Assembly (NCBI RefSeq): GCF_000002995.4
Contig: NW_025062475.1
Span: 3,502,528 to 3,566,527 of the forward strand
Length of the DNA: 64,000 nucleotides
DNA from: Brugia malayi
Lineage: Eukaryota > Nematoda > Chromadorea > Rhabditida > Onchocercidae
Direction: 5' to 3'
The notes under the pieces are model-generated. The model made no database searches. It had not been told where the DNA came from and saw only the letters and a program-made list of their open reading frames with translations. The position numbers and the translations under genes are program-made. Positions 1-59,189 of the stretch are shown here, piece after piece (the first letter of the stretch is position 1; every line of letters starts with the position of its first letter).

Positions 1-46275
<46,275 letters not shown>

Positions 46276-46329
46276 TATGAATGCATGCAGCGTATTCAAT
46301 GAATAATTTTTGCGTGCTATTTACGTGTA

Positions 46330-46339
46330 CTGCAGAAAA
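46330..46339 (-). promoter_or_regulatory. Candidate 5' acceptor (UTR intron or spliced-leader site)
   Basis: On the minus strand ATTTTCTGCAG ends 54 nt before the exon 1 ATG. It is a good 3' splice site with no coding exon known upstream. In a nematode this would fit a trans-spliced leader acceptor; otherwise it ends a 5' UTR intron coming from one of the upstream candidate exons. Confidence 0.4.
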
Positions 46340-46600
46340 TATGTTGAAGAAATAATCAGATATCAGTTTTTGTTACAATAATTATTGTTCAGGTGCGTTT
46401 AAATATTGTTAAATAGTAATAATAATAATAGTAGCTGATCAATGATATTATCATTATTATCAGCGTTAATTATCGTTATCATTGTTTCAAGACATTCAAA
46501 TTAAGCTGAAAAATGAAAAAAAAAATTAATATTATTGACTCAAAAATTTTTTTTATCACGACGATGATAAATAAAATTAAAGTAACAACAAACGAGAAAT

Positions 46601-46644
46601 GATTGATTGATTTATCGATTGATTGATTGATTGATTGACTGATT
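46601..46644. repeat. GATT tetranucleotide repeat
   Basis: About ten GATT units with one interruption, 300 nt upstream of exon 1. Confidence 0.93.
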
Positions 46645-49518
46645 AAAAAAAAAAGGAAAAGAAAAATATGGCAGTAATTGCAAAAATACAAAAGTATAAG
46701 GGAAAATATTGCTTATAGGAATTTTTATTTTCATTTTTTAAAAATATTTGCATATAAAAAAAAAAAAATTAAAGTTAATTATGGGAATAATTTTTTGGAA
46801 AATACCAATTCTAATTTGAAAGGTAAATGAAAGAAATCAAATTGATACAATTAAGGTATTTAACAAAATGATAATAAAGTTATAAAAAATACAAAAAAAA
46901 AACAAAGCAAAAAGTAAAGACAGGAAAATGAAATGAAATTTAAAAATTTTAGTTTTTTTCGGTATGTTTTTACCTTTATTCGAAAAATAATTGCTGAATT
47001 GATAATTACATACACAATATTAATTATAATTTTGTTACTAAAATAATTATTGAATTAATAATATGCAAATATTAATTATTATACTATTGAAATACTTGCT
47101 AAAATACTAAAAACTTTAATTATGGATCTGAAATTCAGTATAATAAAATTAGATATTAATTATGAATCAAAAATATAATATCAATAATTCGTTTTGTTGT
47201 GAAACAAATTAAATAATCAAAACTTCCATTTGAAAGTTTTTTGTTTGAATGGCAAAACAAAATTTATTTTATCACAAATGAATTATGATAAACCATGAAA
47301 ATATCCATCAATTAAAAAGAGAATAATATTTTCTTTTTTTTTCCTTCGGCATAGATTAAAAAAAAAAAAAAACGATCTTCACAAAATTGATTGATAAGAT
47401 AATTCTGGTGATAATTTACCCATTAAAAAAGGTAGGAAAAAGATCGAATGGATCAATAATATTTATAAAACAATCGATTAAGAATCACTGATCACAATTA
47501 TTGATAATGCTGATAAATGTAATCATGATTGTTTACAGTGAAATGCTGATATAATCATAATTATCTAATTTAAAACTGTGATATCGCTGGAAAATGATTA
47601 TGATTATCTATCACCAAATGATAAATAAATATGATTGGAATTATGTATCAGTTAATCCTGATATGATCATATCAAGTTATATTGGATAAGGATTAGTAAA
47701 TGCGATTTGAAAATTTTAAACTGATATTATTCGGTGTATGTTCGAAAATTAATTCAAAAAATATTATTTTAAAAAAATAATTTTTGCAAGAAATTTTGAT
47801 AAAAAATACAAATCATACTATTAAGTTTATAACAAATCTAATATCATTCGATGAATGTTCGAAAATTATTGAAAATTTTTAAATGTTCGAAAAAATTTTT
47901 TGCAGTATTTTAATATATAAAAAAAATGTAAAATATGAATTTAATAGTTTTGCTTTTTTTAAAGCTATTTGAATAGTATTTTAAGTATGTAATTTTCAAA
48001 CTATTATCGTAGGAAACAAAAATTGTTTAATATGTAATTAAATTTATTATTCAAGAAAGTTTTGCTATTATTAGTAATATTTTCTTTTTAGGGATAAAGT
48101 TTTAAATTTTAAAATAAAGTGAATAATTTTAATTTCAATTATTTACTTAAATCATATAAGTAAATTGTTAATCCTTTTTTACTTCGATTGTTTTGTAAAC
48201 ATTTGTTAACTTTAACCATTAAAATAATAAAATTTCTATTAAATATAGTTACTTTTATTTTAATATTTTTTTGAAATTTTTGCTTCTTCTAAAAAAAAGA
48301 TTCAAACAGAAAGAAAATAAACTAAAAATGACAAAAAGAAGTAATAATAATAATAATAGCAGCAACACCAACACACAAAACACATATATTTTTGCAATTT
48401 CTGTAAACAAAATTCGAATAATAACAAACGAAGCATAAAAACAAAATTTTTCTCAAAGAAATATTGTTTACATAAAATTAAAGAAAAAGAAAATTCAACA
48501 GAAAAACAGAAAAAAAGAAATAGCTGAACTCAATTTTGCTCACAATTTTCATTTTGATTTTATGTGATAATTTTATCTTGAATAATTTAAATTTATTTGT
48601 TAGAATTATATTCTATATAGAGAGAGAAAGAAAGAGAGAGAAAGGGAGAGAGAGAGAGAGAGAGAGAAAAGGACAAAAATTCGATCGGTACCCGATAAGA
48701 TATATTGTAGTAATAATTGATCAATATATGCTCTTATCATTGAATGTCATTGCAAATATGTATATATCACTAATGTTAAACTGGAAATTAATATCATAAT
48801 ATAATATATGAAGTATTTCAGTACAGCAAATTTTGAATAATTAAAATAAATTAAAATAAAATAAAATTTTTTTTAAAAAAATAAAAAAAAAAAGAAATTA
48901 AAATAAAATTTTTGTCTAAAAAAATTATTATAAACTAATTTACACTGTTAATCATTTTCATCGATTCAATTAAGTGAGTTCAAGAAAAAAAAAACAAAAA
49001 AATGTTCAATCTATTATTTAAAGAAAAAAAAAAAAAATTATCGGAAATATTAGCAAATTTTAGTCTTCAAATAATTTAAAATTTGCTAATATTTTCAGTC
49101 ATTATGAAAAAAATTAGGAAAAAGATTAATTTCTTTTCTTTGTTATCTAAAATGATTTTAATATTAAAATGATCAATTTTAACGCATCATTATAGTATAT
49201 TATTAATGAATAAAATTAACATACGAAATGATCTGTATGGGAGAGAAATTTGAGTAATTAAAAACAAATAAAAAATAAAATAAAATTGTTAAATATTTAA
49301 ATAAAATGAAAAAAAAAAAAAGATTTAACAAATAAATTTTTTGTGTATTAATTTACAGTATTGCGATAAAATTTTAACAATAATTTGCATGTAAAGAAGG
49401 ACGAAGAAGTGACCAAATGAAAAGGAATGACCAAATGGAAAGAATTGAGATGAGAAGAAATAACAAAATAAACAAATAGGGTTGAAGTAAACAAATAATG
49501 ATAAACAGTAAGTGATAT

Positions 49519-49552
49519 GAATGAATGAATGAATGAATGAATGAATGAATGA
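49519..49552. repeat. GAAT tetranucleotide repeat
   Basis: Eight or more perfect GAAT units. Confidence 0.96.
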
Positions 49553-49692
49553 CATGAAATGACATGTTGACAACGAATGATAAGTGGACAAATACTATAA
49601 ACTTTGGAGTAGAATGGACAATAAATATAACCTTGGATAAAAGATGAATAAATATTAGTGATATTGATAAGAGAGGAGTAGAATGTTGGTAG

Positions 49693-49729
<37 letters not shown>

Positions 49730-52239
49730 TAAAGTAAATATATAATAGTATTGAAATAAAAGTGATAAAACTGCAATGATTGATAAGCGAATGTAAAATA
49801 TAGAGAAATAAAGAATGATAATAAAATTTACTTAAAGAGATGGTAAGAAAGGATTTTTTTTTTAAAAAAAATGCACTTTTAGCAAAGCAAAAAAAAAAAT
49901 GAAAATAAGTAAATGATAAAATGATAAGAAAAGTATGCTTTATAATAATAGTAATAAATGTAGTGATAAAGAAGAAGCAAAGAAGCAAAGTTCAAGCTAA
50001 AAGTTCAAGCTATACTGAAATTAACAAAAAAAAAAACGAAATTTTAATTAAATTCAAGAAAGGAAAAAAAAAAACGAATTGATAGATTGAATAAATTATT
50101 TGTTGTTTATATTACTTGATTAGCTAGCAACAATTTTTAAAAAGTAAAATTTTAAAAACAAAAAAAAAGAAAGATAAAATGAAATGTGTAATTTATAAAT
50201 TAAAAATAACTTATCGATGAAATTTTATAACTATAAAATGAAAAACTCAAACATTCACTTAATTTTGTGAAACAATAAAGAGAGAATTTCATGGGACAGG
50301 TAGGAGAGAGTAAAAAGAAAAGAGAAAATAAAAATTGTGAATTAGTTTAAAAAAAAAAGACAAAAAAAAAAATGAAAAGAAAGAAAGAAAATATAAAATG
50401 AAGTGAGCAAAATGTATGAAATGAAATTTTGAAAAGAATAAAAAGAAAAAAAGAAAAGGAAGCAAAAAAAAAAGAAAAATGAAAGGAAGGAAAAGAAAGA
50501 AAAAAAGGAAAAGGAAGTTAGTGAAGCAAAGAAAAGAAAATTTTTTTTTTTTTTTGTTTGGTTATTTAAATAAAATTCAATAACAGATGGTGCATAAAAT
50601 GAAGAAAAAGGCAATATTATAGTAATGAAAATTTTTAGTAATTTATTTTAAATTTTAAAACTTTTTCATTTCATTAAAAAAAAGTTTAAATTGTTGTAAT
50701 TAATTAAAGTAAAATAATAATAATTGAAAAAGATTGGGAATTTTTAATTAATGCAAATATTTTTTAGAAAAAAAAAAAAAAAAAAGGAAAATGAAATTTT
50801 GAAATAAAAAATTCTATGATTTTCTTTTTTTTTTTTTCAAAGTAAACGATAGAAATTAAAGGGATAAAATAATGAAATTTAAAATTTAATAAAGAATAAA
50901 TATAAATTGCTGAAGTTTTAGCAAAATAATTTCTTTATTATTTTATTTTTTAAATTAAAAATAGAAGAGAATGAGTAGAGAGAGAGAGAGAGGGAGAGGG
51001 AGAGAGAGAGGTGGAAAATTAATTCATGAAAGAAAATATTTTTTAATTGCATCTTTTTTTTCAATTTTTTTTTTACTCGAAAATTAATGTTTTTGATTAT
51101 CTGTTCGCTCAAATATCAATAATTCATAATACTTTATTGCACTTTTTTTTCGACAGAGAGAATTTGAATAAACAAATAATTTGATAATTAAAATTAATTA
51201 CTTATATCTTTTCCATACTCTGTTTTGAATTATTTATTTACTCGAAATGTTTGAAATTTCAAATGTAGAAAGTTTTAAAATGATAACGACTGGTATGATA
51301 TTTGCAAAGCAAAAAGTAATTTTATTATTCCATTTATTGGAATTTATAATCGATACTTATTTGAAATGAATTAATCTCCCAAGAGTATGATTACAATATT
51401 AATTTAGTTGAGTCAAAACCTTTTCCAATGAATTTAATTTTGTTTATTTTTAGTGACAATGTATACACAGTGCTTTAGAATTAATAATTCACGTAAATAT
51501 ACGCTTCCTAATTTACAAAGATTAACGCTTAATTCTTAACTCAAATATTTTTAATTAATTACAAAATTTAAAATTGCAATAAATAATGATGATTATACTA
51601 ATTGCTAAAATATAGTGTTAAAATAATTCTATTCATATATAAAACATTACATAAATATTATAACAGTAAACGTAAAAAAAAAAAAAAAGTTAATTACACA
51701 TAAACGTCATCTACGTGTAAAAAAAATTGCTAATTGTACAATATTTGATAACAATTATTCAAAAACGTAAGTAATACTATCACAAAAAAAAAAAATTTTA
51801 CTCTTATAATTTAATGATAAATATTTCATTTCAACAATTTTTTACATCAATTAATTACTTAATTACGCTAATCTTACAAGTTAATAGCAATCATTTCATT
51901 TCAAGAATTCCTTACATCGATTTATTATTTAATTAATCTACCCTATCAAATTACTACTAATCATTCAATCTCAAATAATACCAATGTAACATTTAAATTA
52001 TTTAAACTATTCTTATAAAACTAGCAATAAATATTCTGTCCAATGAATTTCTACATAATTTATTTCATTAAGAATAAATTCTTACGCTCTGTAAAATACT
52101 ATTCTTTTACTTAATGTAATTTTATTGAAACTTTAATCTTTTTTTTTTTTTGAAAAAGAAAAAAAAAAACTAAAATTTTAACAAAATAATGTTAAATTTA
52201 ACTGATAACGAGTGAAATATTTAGATTAGATACATTAAT

Positions 52240-52530
52240 ACAAACATATATAAATACACGTCTGTACGAGTGTACGTGAGGAAGTGTGTGAGTAGGTGAG
52301 TTCACGTGAGCGTACGTTGTGTGTGAGATGTAAATGCGTGGGTGAAGGGGTGAATATGTAAAGGAAGTGAGTGGGTGGATGTATGCATTGGACGGATAAA
52401 TGCAACAGATGTGATGAAGACAACAGCTGATGATCGGGTGAAATTGAATGATGCGCTCGGCTCTCGACAATACTAGTGGCGGTGGTGGCGGTATAGTTGA
52501 CGTGTAGTGGCGGTAATGGCGATGTTAATT
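52240..52530. promoter_or_regulatory. GC-rich island, promoter-like
   Basis: Clearly the most GC-rich stretch upstream of the gene, with TCACGTGA (E-box, 52302-52309), several ACGT words and GGCGGTGGTGGCGG at 52478-52492. A 90-codon minus-strand open frame over it starts at a true ATG (52470) but is not recognisable. It may be a promoter or a non-coding 5' exon of the AGAP gene. Confidence 0.35.
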
Positions 52531-55130
52531 AGTATTTGAATGAACATTTAGAAAAGATGACAAAAGGAAGAAAATCCTCCGTAAATGCACATAATTAATC
52601 ATTGTTGTGTTCCATTGAGAAAATTTTTCAGCAAATTAATTTTACGGCATCTTTTTTTAGTTCATTCAAATTGTAAAAATGAAAAAATTTTTGTTGGCAT
52701 AAGTTTCAACAATATACAAATAGTAAAATTTTTACAATGCAGTAATGCAGAAATAAATAAGCAAATAAATAAATAAATAAACGAATAAACAAATAAATAA
52801 GTAAATATAAATAAATATATGTTGTAAAACGTAATAATATTAATTATTGATTATAATACTAATTAGTAAAAGTAATAAAAAAAAGTGGAATCAGTATATG
52901 AAGATTACTTAAAGTCTCAATAAATAAAAGATTTTTCTCTTATTTTTCCTCGACTTTTTTTTCGAAATTTAAAACAAGAATTTATATATATATATATAAT
53001 TTTTGTTTTAAATTCACCATAAAGAAATATAAAAATAAGTAAGCAAATAAATAAACAAATGAATAAGTAAACGAATAAACGGATCAACAAATAAATAATA
53101 AATAATAAATAATAAATTATTAAATAATAATTTATAAATAATAATAAACTAACTAAAAAAAATAATAATTTCCCATTATACTAAATAATTGTTTTGTTCT
53201 TTTCAAGAAATGAAGAAAAAGTATATTAAAACAGAAACATAACACACAATAATAATTTATATTATTAGTAGAATTAATCAAATTAAACTAAAATTCAAAT
53301 TCTACATTCTGTCATATCATTCAAATGCTTTAAATTTTGATTAGCGTTACGTGTTTGTTTATTTATTTCTTCGTTTCTTTTTTTTTTTTGTTTTTCAAAG
53401 ATATGAAATAAAAAGGAAAAAAAAAAGGATAAGGAAGGAAATTCAAAAATTTACAATTTCATATCTAAAATTATATAATATTTTGAAATGAATATTTTTT
53501 CAATCCAATGTAAATTATAAAAAAAAAAAATGTTTAATTAAATAAAAAATGTAATCGATGTGCGCAAAAGAAAGAATTCTTGAATTAATTTCTTCTATTA
53601 ATTGACTACTATAGCAGAAACAAGTGGCAAAAGTAAACAAATTAAATATCTATTTATGAAATAATTAGATATTTAATTAATTAATTATGGAATCTGTGAA
53701 ATTAATCATTGTCTCTTGTTTATTTCATTTCGCATAACTTTAAATATAAATTATTTTTAGGAAAAAAAATTCTATTGAAAAGAAAAGTATATTTATATTT
53801 ACTACAAATAAAAAAGAAAGGAAAAATTATAAATATTAATAAATAAATATAAAATATATAATTATGTAAATGAATAATAGCAACGAATAAATGAAATGCA
53901 AACGTTGCTAAATCATTTTGAATGAGACAATGCAAAAAGTTAAGATAAGATGAAATGATAGCAGTGTTTTTAAAAAATTTCACTAAAATGAACAGCTGAC
54001 ATCGTCGACATATTGCAAATTTTCAGATTTCAAATTTCACAAAAAATAATAATAAATAAAACCTTTTCATATATTTATAAAAATATTAAATTTCTAAATC
54101 CAACTGTGACTAAATAATCAATATGGAATGATTTCGATGGAAATTATGATTATGAAATTATAACGATAATTTGGTGGCGCAGATGTTCACAGTAATAATG
54201 ATGACGATAATAATAATAACAAGTGATAACGATTAGTAATAACAATTAATAATAATAAGTAGCAATAACAGCAATAATAATAATAGTAATAATAATAATG
54301 ATAACAATGACTATGATCGTTCCGGTAGAACGGAGCAAGAGGATTTGAAAAAAAAAAAACTGTATATTTGATTCAGTTGTAATAATAATAATATTTCAAT
54401 TGAAAATATTTCCCTTATTATGGGCATTTTACCCATCTTAAAAATATAGAATGGAAACTGAAATATTTGTATAAGTGCAAGCATAGATTAAAATTTCAAT
54501 CTGAAATGAAATTATTTGTAATCGTAAATTTAGTTTTCTTTTTTCTTCAATTAAAAAAAAAACATTGAATGGATAATGGAAAAAAATTTTTTTTAATGCT
54601 TATTTCCTCTTTTTTTTTTTTTTTTTTTTTTAATTTATGAAACGATGAATGAATGAAAGAAAAATTTTTTCTTATGCAATTTAAAAGTTCAAAAAGCATA
54701 CTAATATTTAAATATATTAGAATTTATGTAATATTTTCACTTATTAAATCAAATAATTATTCACTTATTCCGTTATTATACATTCATATATGATTAATAA
54801 TATTTGTGTAATAAATAATATCAATTTTGGTAATAAATTTTATCGATTCTTGAATAAAATTAAATAAAACGGAAAAATAAATTTAAAATAAATAAAGCAG
54901 GGCAAAAGTAGCATTTATTTTTATTTATTAATGCTTAATCATTTTTTTTTTACTAATTATTTATTAAATTTATTTATTAATGGAGTGATAAAATGAAAAA
55001 TTGGGATTATTATTGTAAATTTAAAATTTACAGTAATAATTTAACTTTAGAAAAGATAATAAAAATTAGAAGAAATTATAAAAATAAAAATATGAAATGA
55101 ATTTATATTTTAATATAACTATAAATATAA
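52531..55130. other. Upstream AT-rich stretch
   Basis: No gene recognised. AAAT-type runs (52750-52815, 53040-53110), an AT dinucleotide run (52984-53000) and AAT runs near 54.2-54.3 kb. Confidence 0.7.
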
Positions 55131-55330
55131 ATAAGAAATGCGGGCATAGGCTCCGATGACCCCATTTGTCGTTCTGCCAAGCGTAAAACCCTCCGGGTAA
55201 TCGCATTTTTATTTTTATGACTTCTAAAAGCCAATACCGCACCGCCATTTCGTCCTGATCCCAATAACGGGTCAACAATTTTCAGTCTCCCATTTTGATA
55301 TCGTTATGATTTCAAGGTCATCCAATGTTG
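55131..55330. other. Unexplained GC-richer island
   Basis: About 200 nt far less AT-rich than its surroundings. On the minus strand an open frame (MAVRYWLLEVIKIKMRLPGG and on to WGHRSLCPHF) spans it, but no domain or convincing splice pair is visible. It could be a conserved non-coding element, a 5' exon or a fragment of another gene. Confidence 0.4.
55312..55320 (+). promoter_or_regulatory. TCAAGGTCA extended half-site
   Basis: Exact match to the FTZ-F1/SF-1/ERR monomer site, inside a GC-richer island about 9 kb upstream of exon 1. Confidence 0.35.
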
Positions 55331-55364
55331 CCCTCTTTTGTTTGTAAATTTCGTTTAAAATATT

Positions 55365-55415
55365 ATGACGTGAAAAATTACGTATATATACGTGTATGAA
55401 TATACGTTTACGTAA
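55365..55415. promoter_or_regulatory. Cluster of ACGT bZIP-type sites
   Basis: TGACGTGA near 55367, the palindrome ACGTATATATACGT at 55380-55393 and TTACGTAA at 55408-55415 lie within 50 nt, directly beside the GC-richer island. TTACGTAA is the PAR-bZIP/NFIL3 consensus. Confidence 0.35.
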
Positions 55416-55420
55416 ATTTT

Positions 55421-57021
55421 GTAGTTTTAATTTATTCATTGTACATTTGTTATTCGTTCTTTCTTTCTTTTTAATGTTGAAATGAAAGTTTTTAAATGAT
55501 AAGTAAATAATAAAAAGAAAAAAAAAGAATCATTTGTACATATTTACTGAAATGTATGGCAATTAAATAATTTGAAAAGATTGTTATCAATTAACAATTA
55601 TTGCATGAAATGATCGATTGATCAGGAAAATGATAAAAGAGATCAATAATTTTAGTCAAATTATCGAAAATATAAAATGAAAAACTGAATTGGCTGAAAT
55701 AATAGGAATTGAAATAATTAAATACAAATGTACAAATTATCAAATATATATTTTCACATAAAATTTAAAAAATGCTAATGATTCTTATCTTAAAAAGTTA
55801 ATAGTATCATTTATTGATGGCACAAAATAACACAATTTCTTACGAATAATAAATGTTAAATTATCAAAAGAATAAATTAACAATTTAAAATATTATTTAT
55901 TAATATTTAATTTTCATTTACACAATCCATTAACAGTAAAAATAGTAATAATAATTGTTTTTGCTTCGTTTTTTTTTTTTTTTTTTTTCTAAAAAATTCC
56001 TATTAAATTCATTTAATAAATAATTAAAAAACATAAAATTTAATAATAGTATGCTATTATTTAAAAAAAAAAAATAAAAATAATAATAGTATTAAAAAAA
56101 TATATAAAAATAAAAAATTTAATAAATTTTAGTTTATTTTTTTTCATTCATAAAAATAATACTAATAAATAGATTAACATTGAGATTTAAAATGAAATTT
56201 TTAAAAAAAAAACAAAAACAATTCTAAAGAGTTTTCATTTCAAAATTTTCTTTTTGCACTTAATTCATTTATTGCAAAAAAAAGAAAGAAAATAAAGAAT
56301 AAATTGTATGTAATATATATTGAGAGGGAGAGAGAGGGAGAGGGAGAAAGAGAGGGAGAGAGAGAGGGAGAGAGGAAAGAGGGAAGAAGAAGAGAGAAGA
56401 AATGCTTACAAATGAAAATGAAATAATCAATTATTTCATTTTTCATATTTCCTGACATGTTATTATGAAAGCTAAATTAAACTTAAGATTACTAAAAGAG
56501 ACATTTAAATTGAAGCAATGAAGACAGAGAAAGAAAGAAAAAGAGAGAGAGAGAGAAAAAACAATGATATATATATAATTTAAATGTTAGTTATATATTT
56601 TCTATTTATCCATCTTCTTACCGGTTCTATCTTCCCTTCCGGATTTCTGTTTACAATATTCTCATCGTCCTACATACACCATTATTTCAACTTCCGATCA
56701 TCTTTATAGCTCATTTCGATTATTCAAATATTAATTAAATTTTCTTCCCTATTTAATCATCTTTCATCCAGTTATCTACCTTTCCGGATTTCTATTATTC
56801 ATTTTACATATTTGTATATGAGTGATATATTCGGAAGACAGATAAATATATCTGATAAAATCATTCATATCAATGGATATATTTATATTTCTATTGCATA
56901 CATTTGATTATTTATTTATTTTACTTGTTTACTTATTACATATTGTTTTATTTATTTGCTCACCTACTTATTTATTATAACATGAGATGCTCACTTACAT
57001 TAATCAGTAATGAAAGAATTG

Positions 57022-57053
<32 letters not shown>

Positions 57054-57249
57054 ATTAGTAATAACAACAAAAATAATAAATTATTAAATTGATTAATTAA
57101 ACAAATAAATAGCTGAATAAAAAATGAATAAATGAATATAAGCAAGTAAATAAATAAATGAATAAATAAATAAACATGAATAAATCAATACAAACAAATA
57201 AACAAATACACAAGTGAATAAATAAATAAATAAATAAATATATGTAAAG
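55421..57249. other. Upstream AT-rich stretch
   Basis: No gene recognised. GA tracts at 56321-56395 and 56521-56556; a pyrimidine-rich patch at 56.60-56.81 kb in which TTCCGGATTTCT occurs twice; AAT and AAAT runs at 57.03-57.24 kb. Confidence 0.65.
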
Positions 57250-57515
57250 CTTAATAATAAATAGCAGATTAAATATTATGAAAATGAAACGAAAGAAAAA
57301 AAAAATTATATAAATAAAATAGAAATAGTTGAGTGAATACAAAATTATGTACCACTGTTGTGTTAAAAATTTAATTATTACTTCAATAATATTTCAACGA
57401 AAAAAAAAAATCAGAACACTTTTACTTTAATTTATTTACTTTCCTTACTTTATCATATTTACTAAGTAAATCAAAGTATATAAATATATTCAAAAGTACA
57501 AACATCACCAAATTA
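57250..57515. repeat. Dispersed repeat A, copy 2
   Basis: Diverged partner of 5387-5680, with the same anchors in the same order and the variations TTGAGTGAATAC and CCACTGTTGTG. Confidence 0.75.
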
Positions 57516-57877
57516 TGATCAGAAGCTATAATGTGCTACAAAATAAAAATAAAAAAATGTCCTAAATGTGTGTGTGAATTACTACTGAAATAAAGTTGCA
57601 ACACATTTGCTTAAAGTTTCAATGTTTGAACTTTTTAAAATAATAGAAACAATGCTAATAAGAAATTATTTTATTTATTGATATACAGTATGTGCTGTGA
57701 TTATTTTCTATAAATATTATATGTATGTAATAAATAAATGTAAATAAATAAATAAGTAAACGAATAATAATTAACCTTTTCACATTTTAAAATCAGCAGT
57801 AATTACCAGATGAATTAATAATAATAATAATATTAGTATGATCAGTGATAGTGATAAGTGGCGGTCTTGTCGACAGG

Positions 57878-57884
57878 TATAAAA
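57878..57884 (+). promoter_or_regulatory. TATA box candidate, plus strand
   Basis: TATAAAA in a GC-richer patch (57.86-58.02 kb). About 90 nt downstream an ATG opens a 15-codon frame (MSANDAASYERICVE). This could be a promoter firing away from AGAP, but no downstream plus-strand exon was recognised. Confidence 0.25.
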
Positions 57885-58549
57885 TCGATGAAATCCTCAG
57901 ATCTTAGCTTAGCTTCACTTCGTTATCATCAATCAGTGAGTGACACTTTTAGCGCCAAATATCAATGAGTGCCAATGACGCCGCATCGTATGAAAGAATT
58001 TGTGTTGAATAGTGTCACACTTTTCATTTAAGGATGGGATTAGAATGAAATTGTGAAATGAAATGAGTAAATGAAGCTTAAATTTTAGGACAGAGAGAGA
58101 GAGGGAGAGAGAGAGAGAAAGGAGAGAGGGAAAGGGTAGACAAACAAACTGTTACAAATACAAAAAGAATTCGATTGAAGAATGAAAGAGAGTGAATAGG
58201 AATAGGAGTTGGAAAAGATAGGGAAAGGCTATATGAAATGCATTCCATTAAGTGAAGAAAGTGAGAAATTTTTGGAATGGAAAGAGGGAGAGAGAGAGAG
58301 AGAGAAGAGGGAGGGAGGGAGGGAGAAAGAAAGAATGAGAAAAGATAGGAATTAGCTAAAAGGAAGGAAGAGAGAAGGAAGACATAGCTGTCATCGAATG
58401 GAAGGAATTTGCTATTGTTGGATTGGATTAAAAGCAAATTAGATGGGAAATGGATGTGTGTATTAGTTGAATGGAGGAGTGGGGTGGAAATGTGGCACAA
58501 ATGATTAATTATTATGAATAATTATTGCTTATGTTAATGGATGGATAGC

Positions 58550-58907
58550 AATGCCAGGAATGGTTATTGATAAGAGTGATAAGGATGGCAGTGGTTGTTT
58601 AATAGTAAGTGATAATGATGGAAATTATTGTTAATGGATGAATAGCAATGCTAAAAATGATTATTGATAAGAGTGATAAGGATGGCAGTGGTTGTTTAAT
58701 AGTAAGTGATAATGATGGAAATTATTGTTAATGGATGAATAGCAATGCTAAAAATGATTATTGATAAGAGTGATAAGGATGGCAGTGGTTGTTTAATAGT
58801 AAGTGATAATGATGGAAATTATTGTTAATGGATGAATAGCAATGCTAAAAATGATTATTGATAAGAGTGATAAGGATGGCAGTGGTTGTTTAATAGCAAA
58901 TGATAAT
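58550..58907. repeat. 97-bp tandem repeat, about 3.7 copies
   Basis: Units begin at 58550, 58647, 58744 and 58841 (AATGCTAAAAATGATTATTG and on). The middle copies are nearly identical and the first copy is diverged (AATGCCAGGAATGGTTATTG). Confidence 0.96.
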
Positions 58908-58967
58908 GATTTAATTAATTTAAAAAAAAAAATGAAATCAGACGAACGAACGATAACAAAAACATAC

Positions 58968-59103
58968 GAAAATGTTCATTAAAAGCTCTTTTCAACATTT
59001 TCACATAGCAATCATTTCGATGCTTCAATATCTTTTGTAAATTAAAATGAAACTGAATAATCCAATCTTCGTGTCCCCAAGAGACACATTTATTGTCGTC
59101 CAT
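58968..59103 (-). CDS. Possible upstream first exon
   Basis: ATG at 59103, MDDNKCVSWGHEDWIIQFHF and on for 45 codons with varied residues, ending TTTTC|GTATGT in phase 1. It is upstream of exon 1 and would have to skip it and join exon 2. No homology recognised; it may be a chance open frame. Confidence 0.22.
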
Positions 59104-59189
59104 CTACTGGGCTACACATCCACAACTATTATATAAATGCTACTAACAAATGTCAACATACATACACATACACATACACACAGTCCTGA

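Larger units (their letters stand above)
46340..52239. other. Upstream AT-rich stretch
   Basis: No gene recognised. Contains a GATT tandem run (46601-46644), GA tracts (48618-48666, 49699-49726, 50976-51012) and a TGAA tetranucleotide run (49519-49552). Predicted open frames here are low-complexity. Confidence 0.7.

Noticed and set aside
49374..49988. 204-codon minus-strand open frame
   Set aside because: Phe/Leu/Ser/Ile-rich and built on GA and GAAT repeats plus A/T runs; not credible as protein.
52585..52776. 63-codon plus-strand open frame
   Set aside because: Ordinary AT-rich chance frame ending in an AAAT repeat.
58078..58500. 140-codon minus-strand open frame
   Set aside because: Ser/Leu/Pro-rich translation of GA repeats (read as TC).
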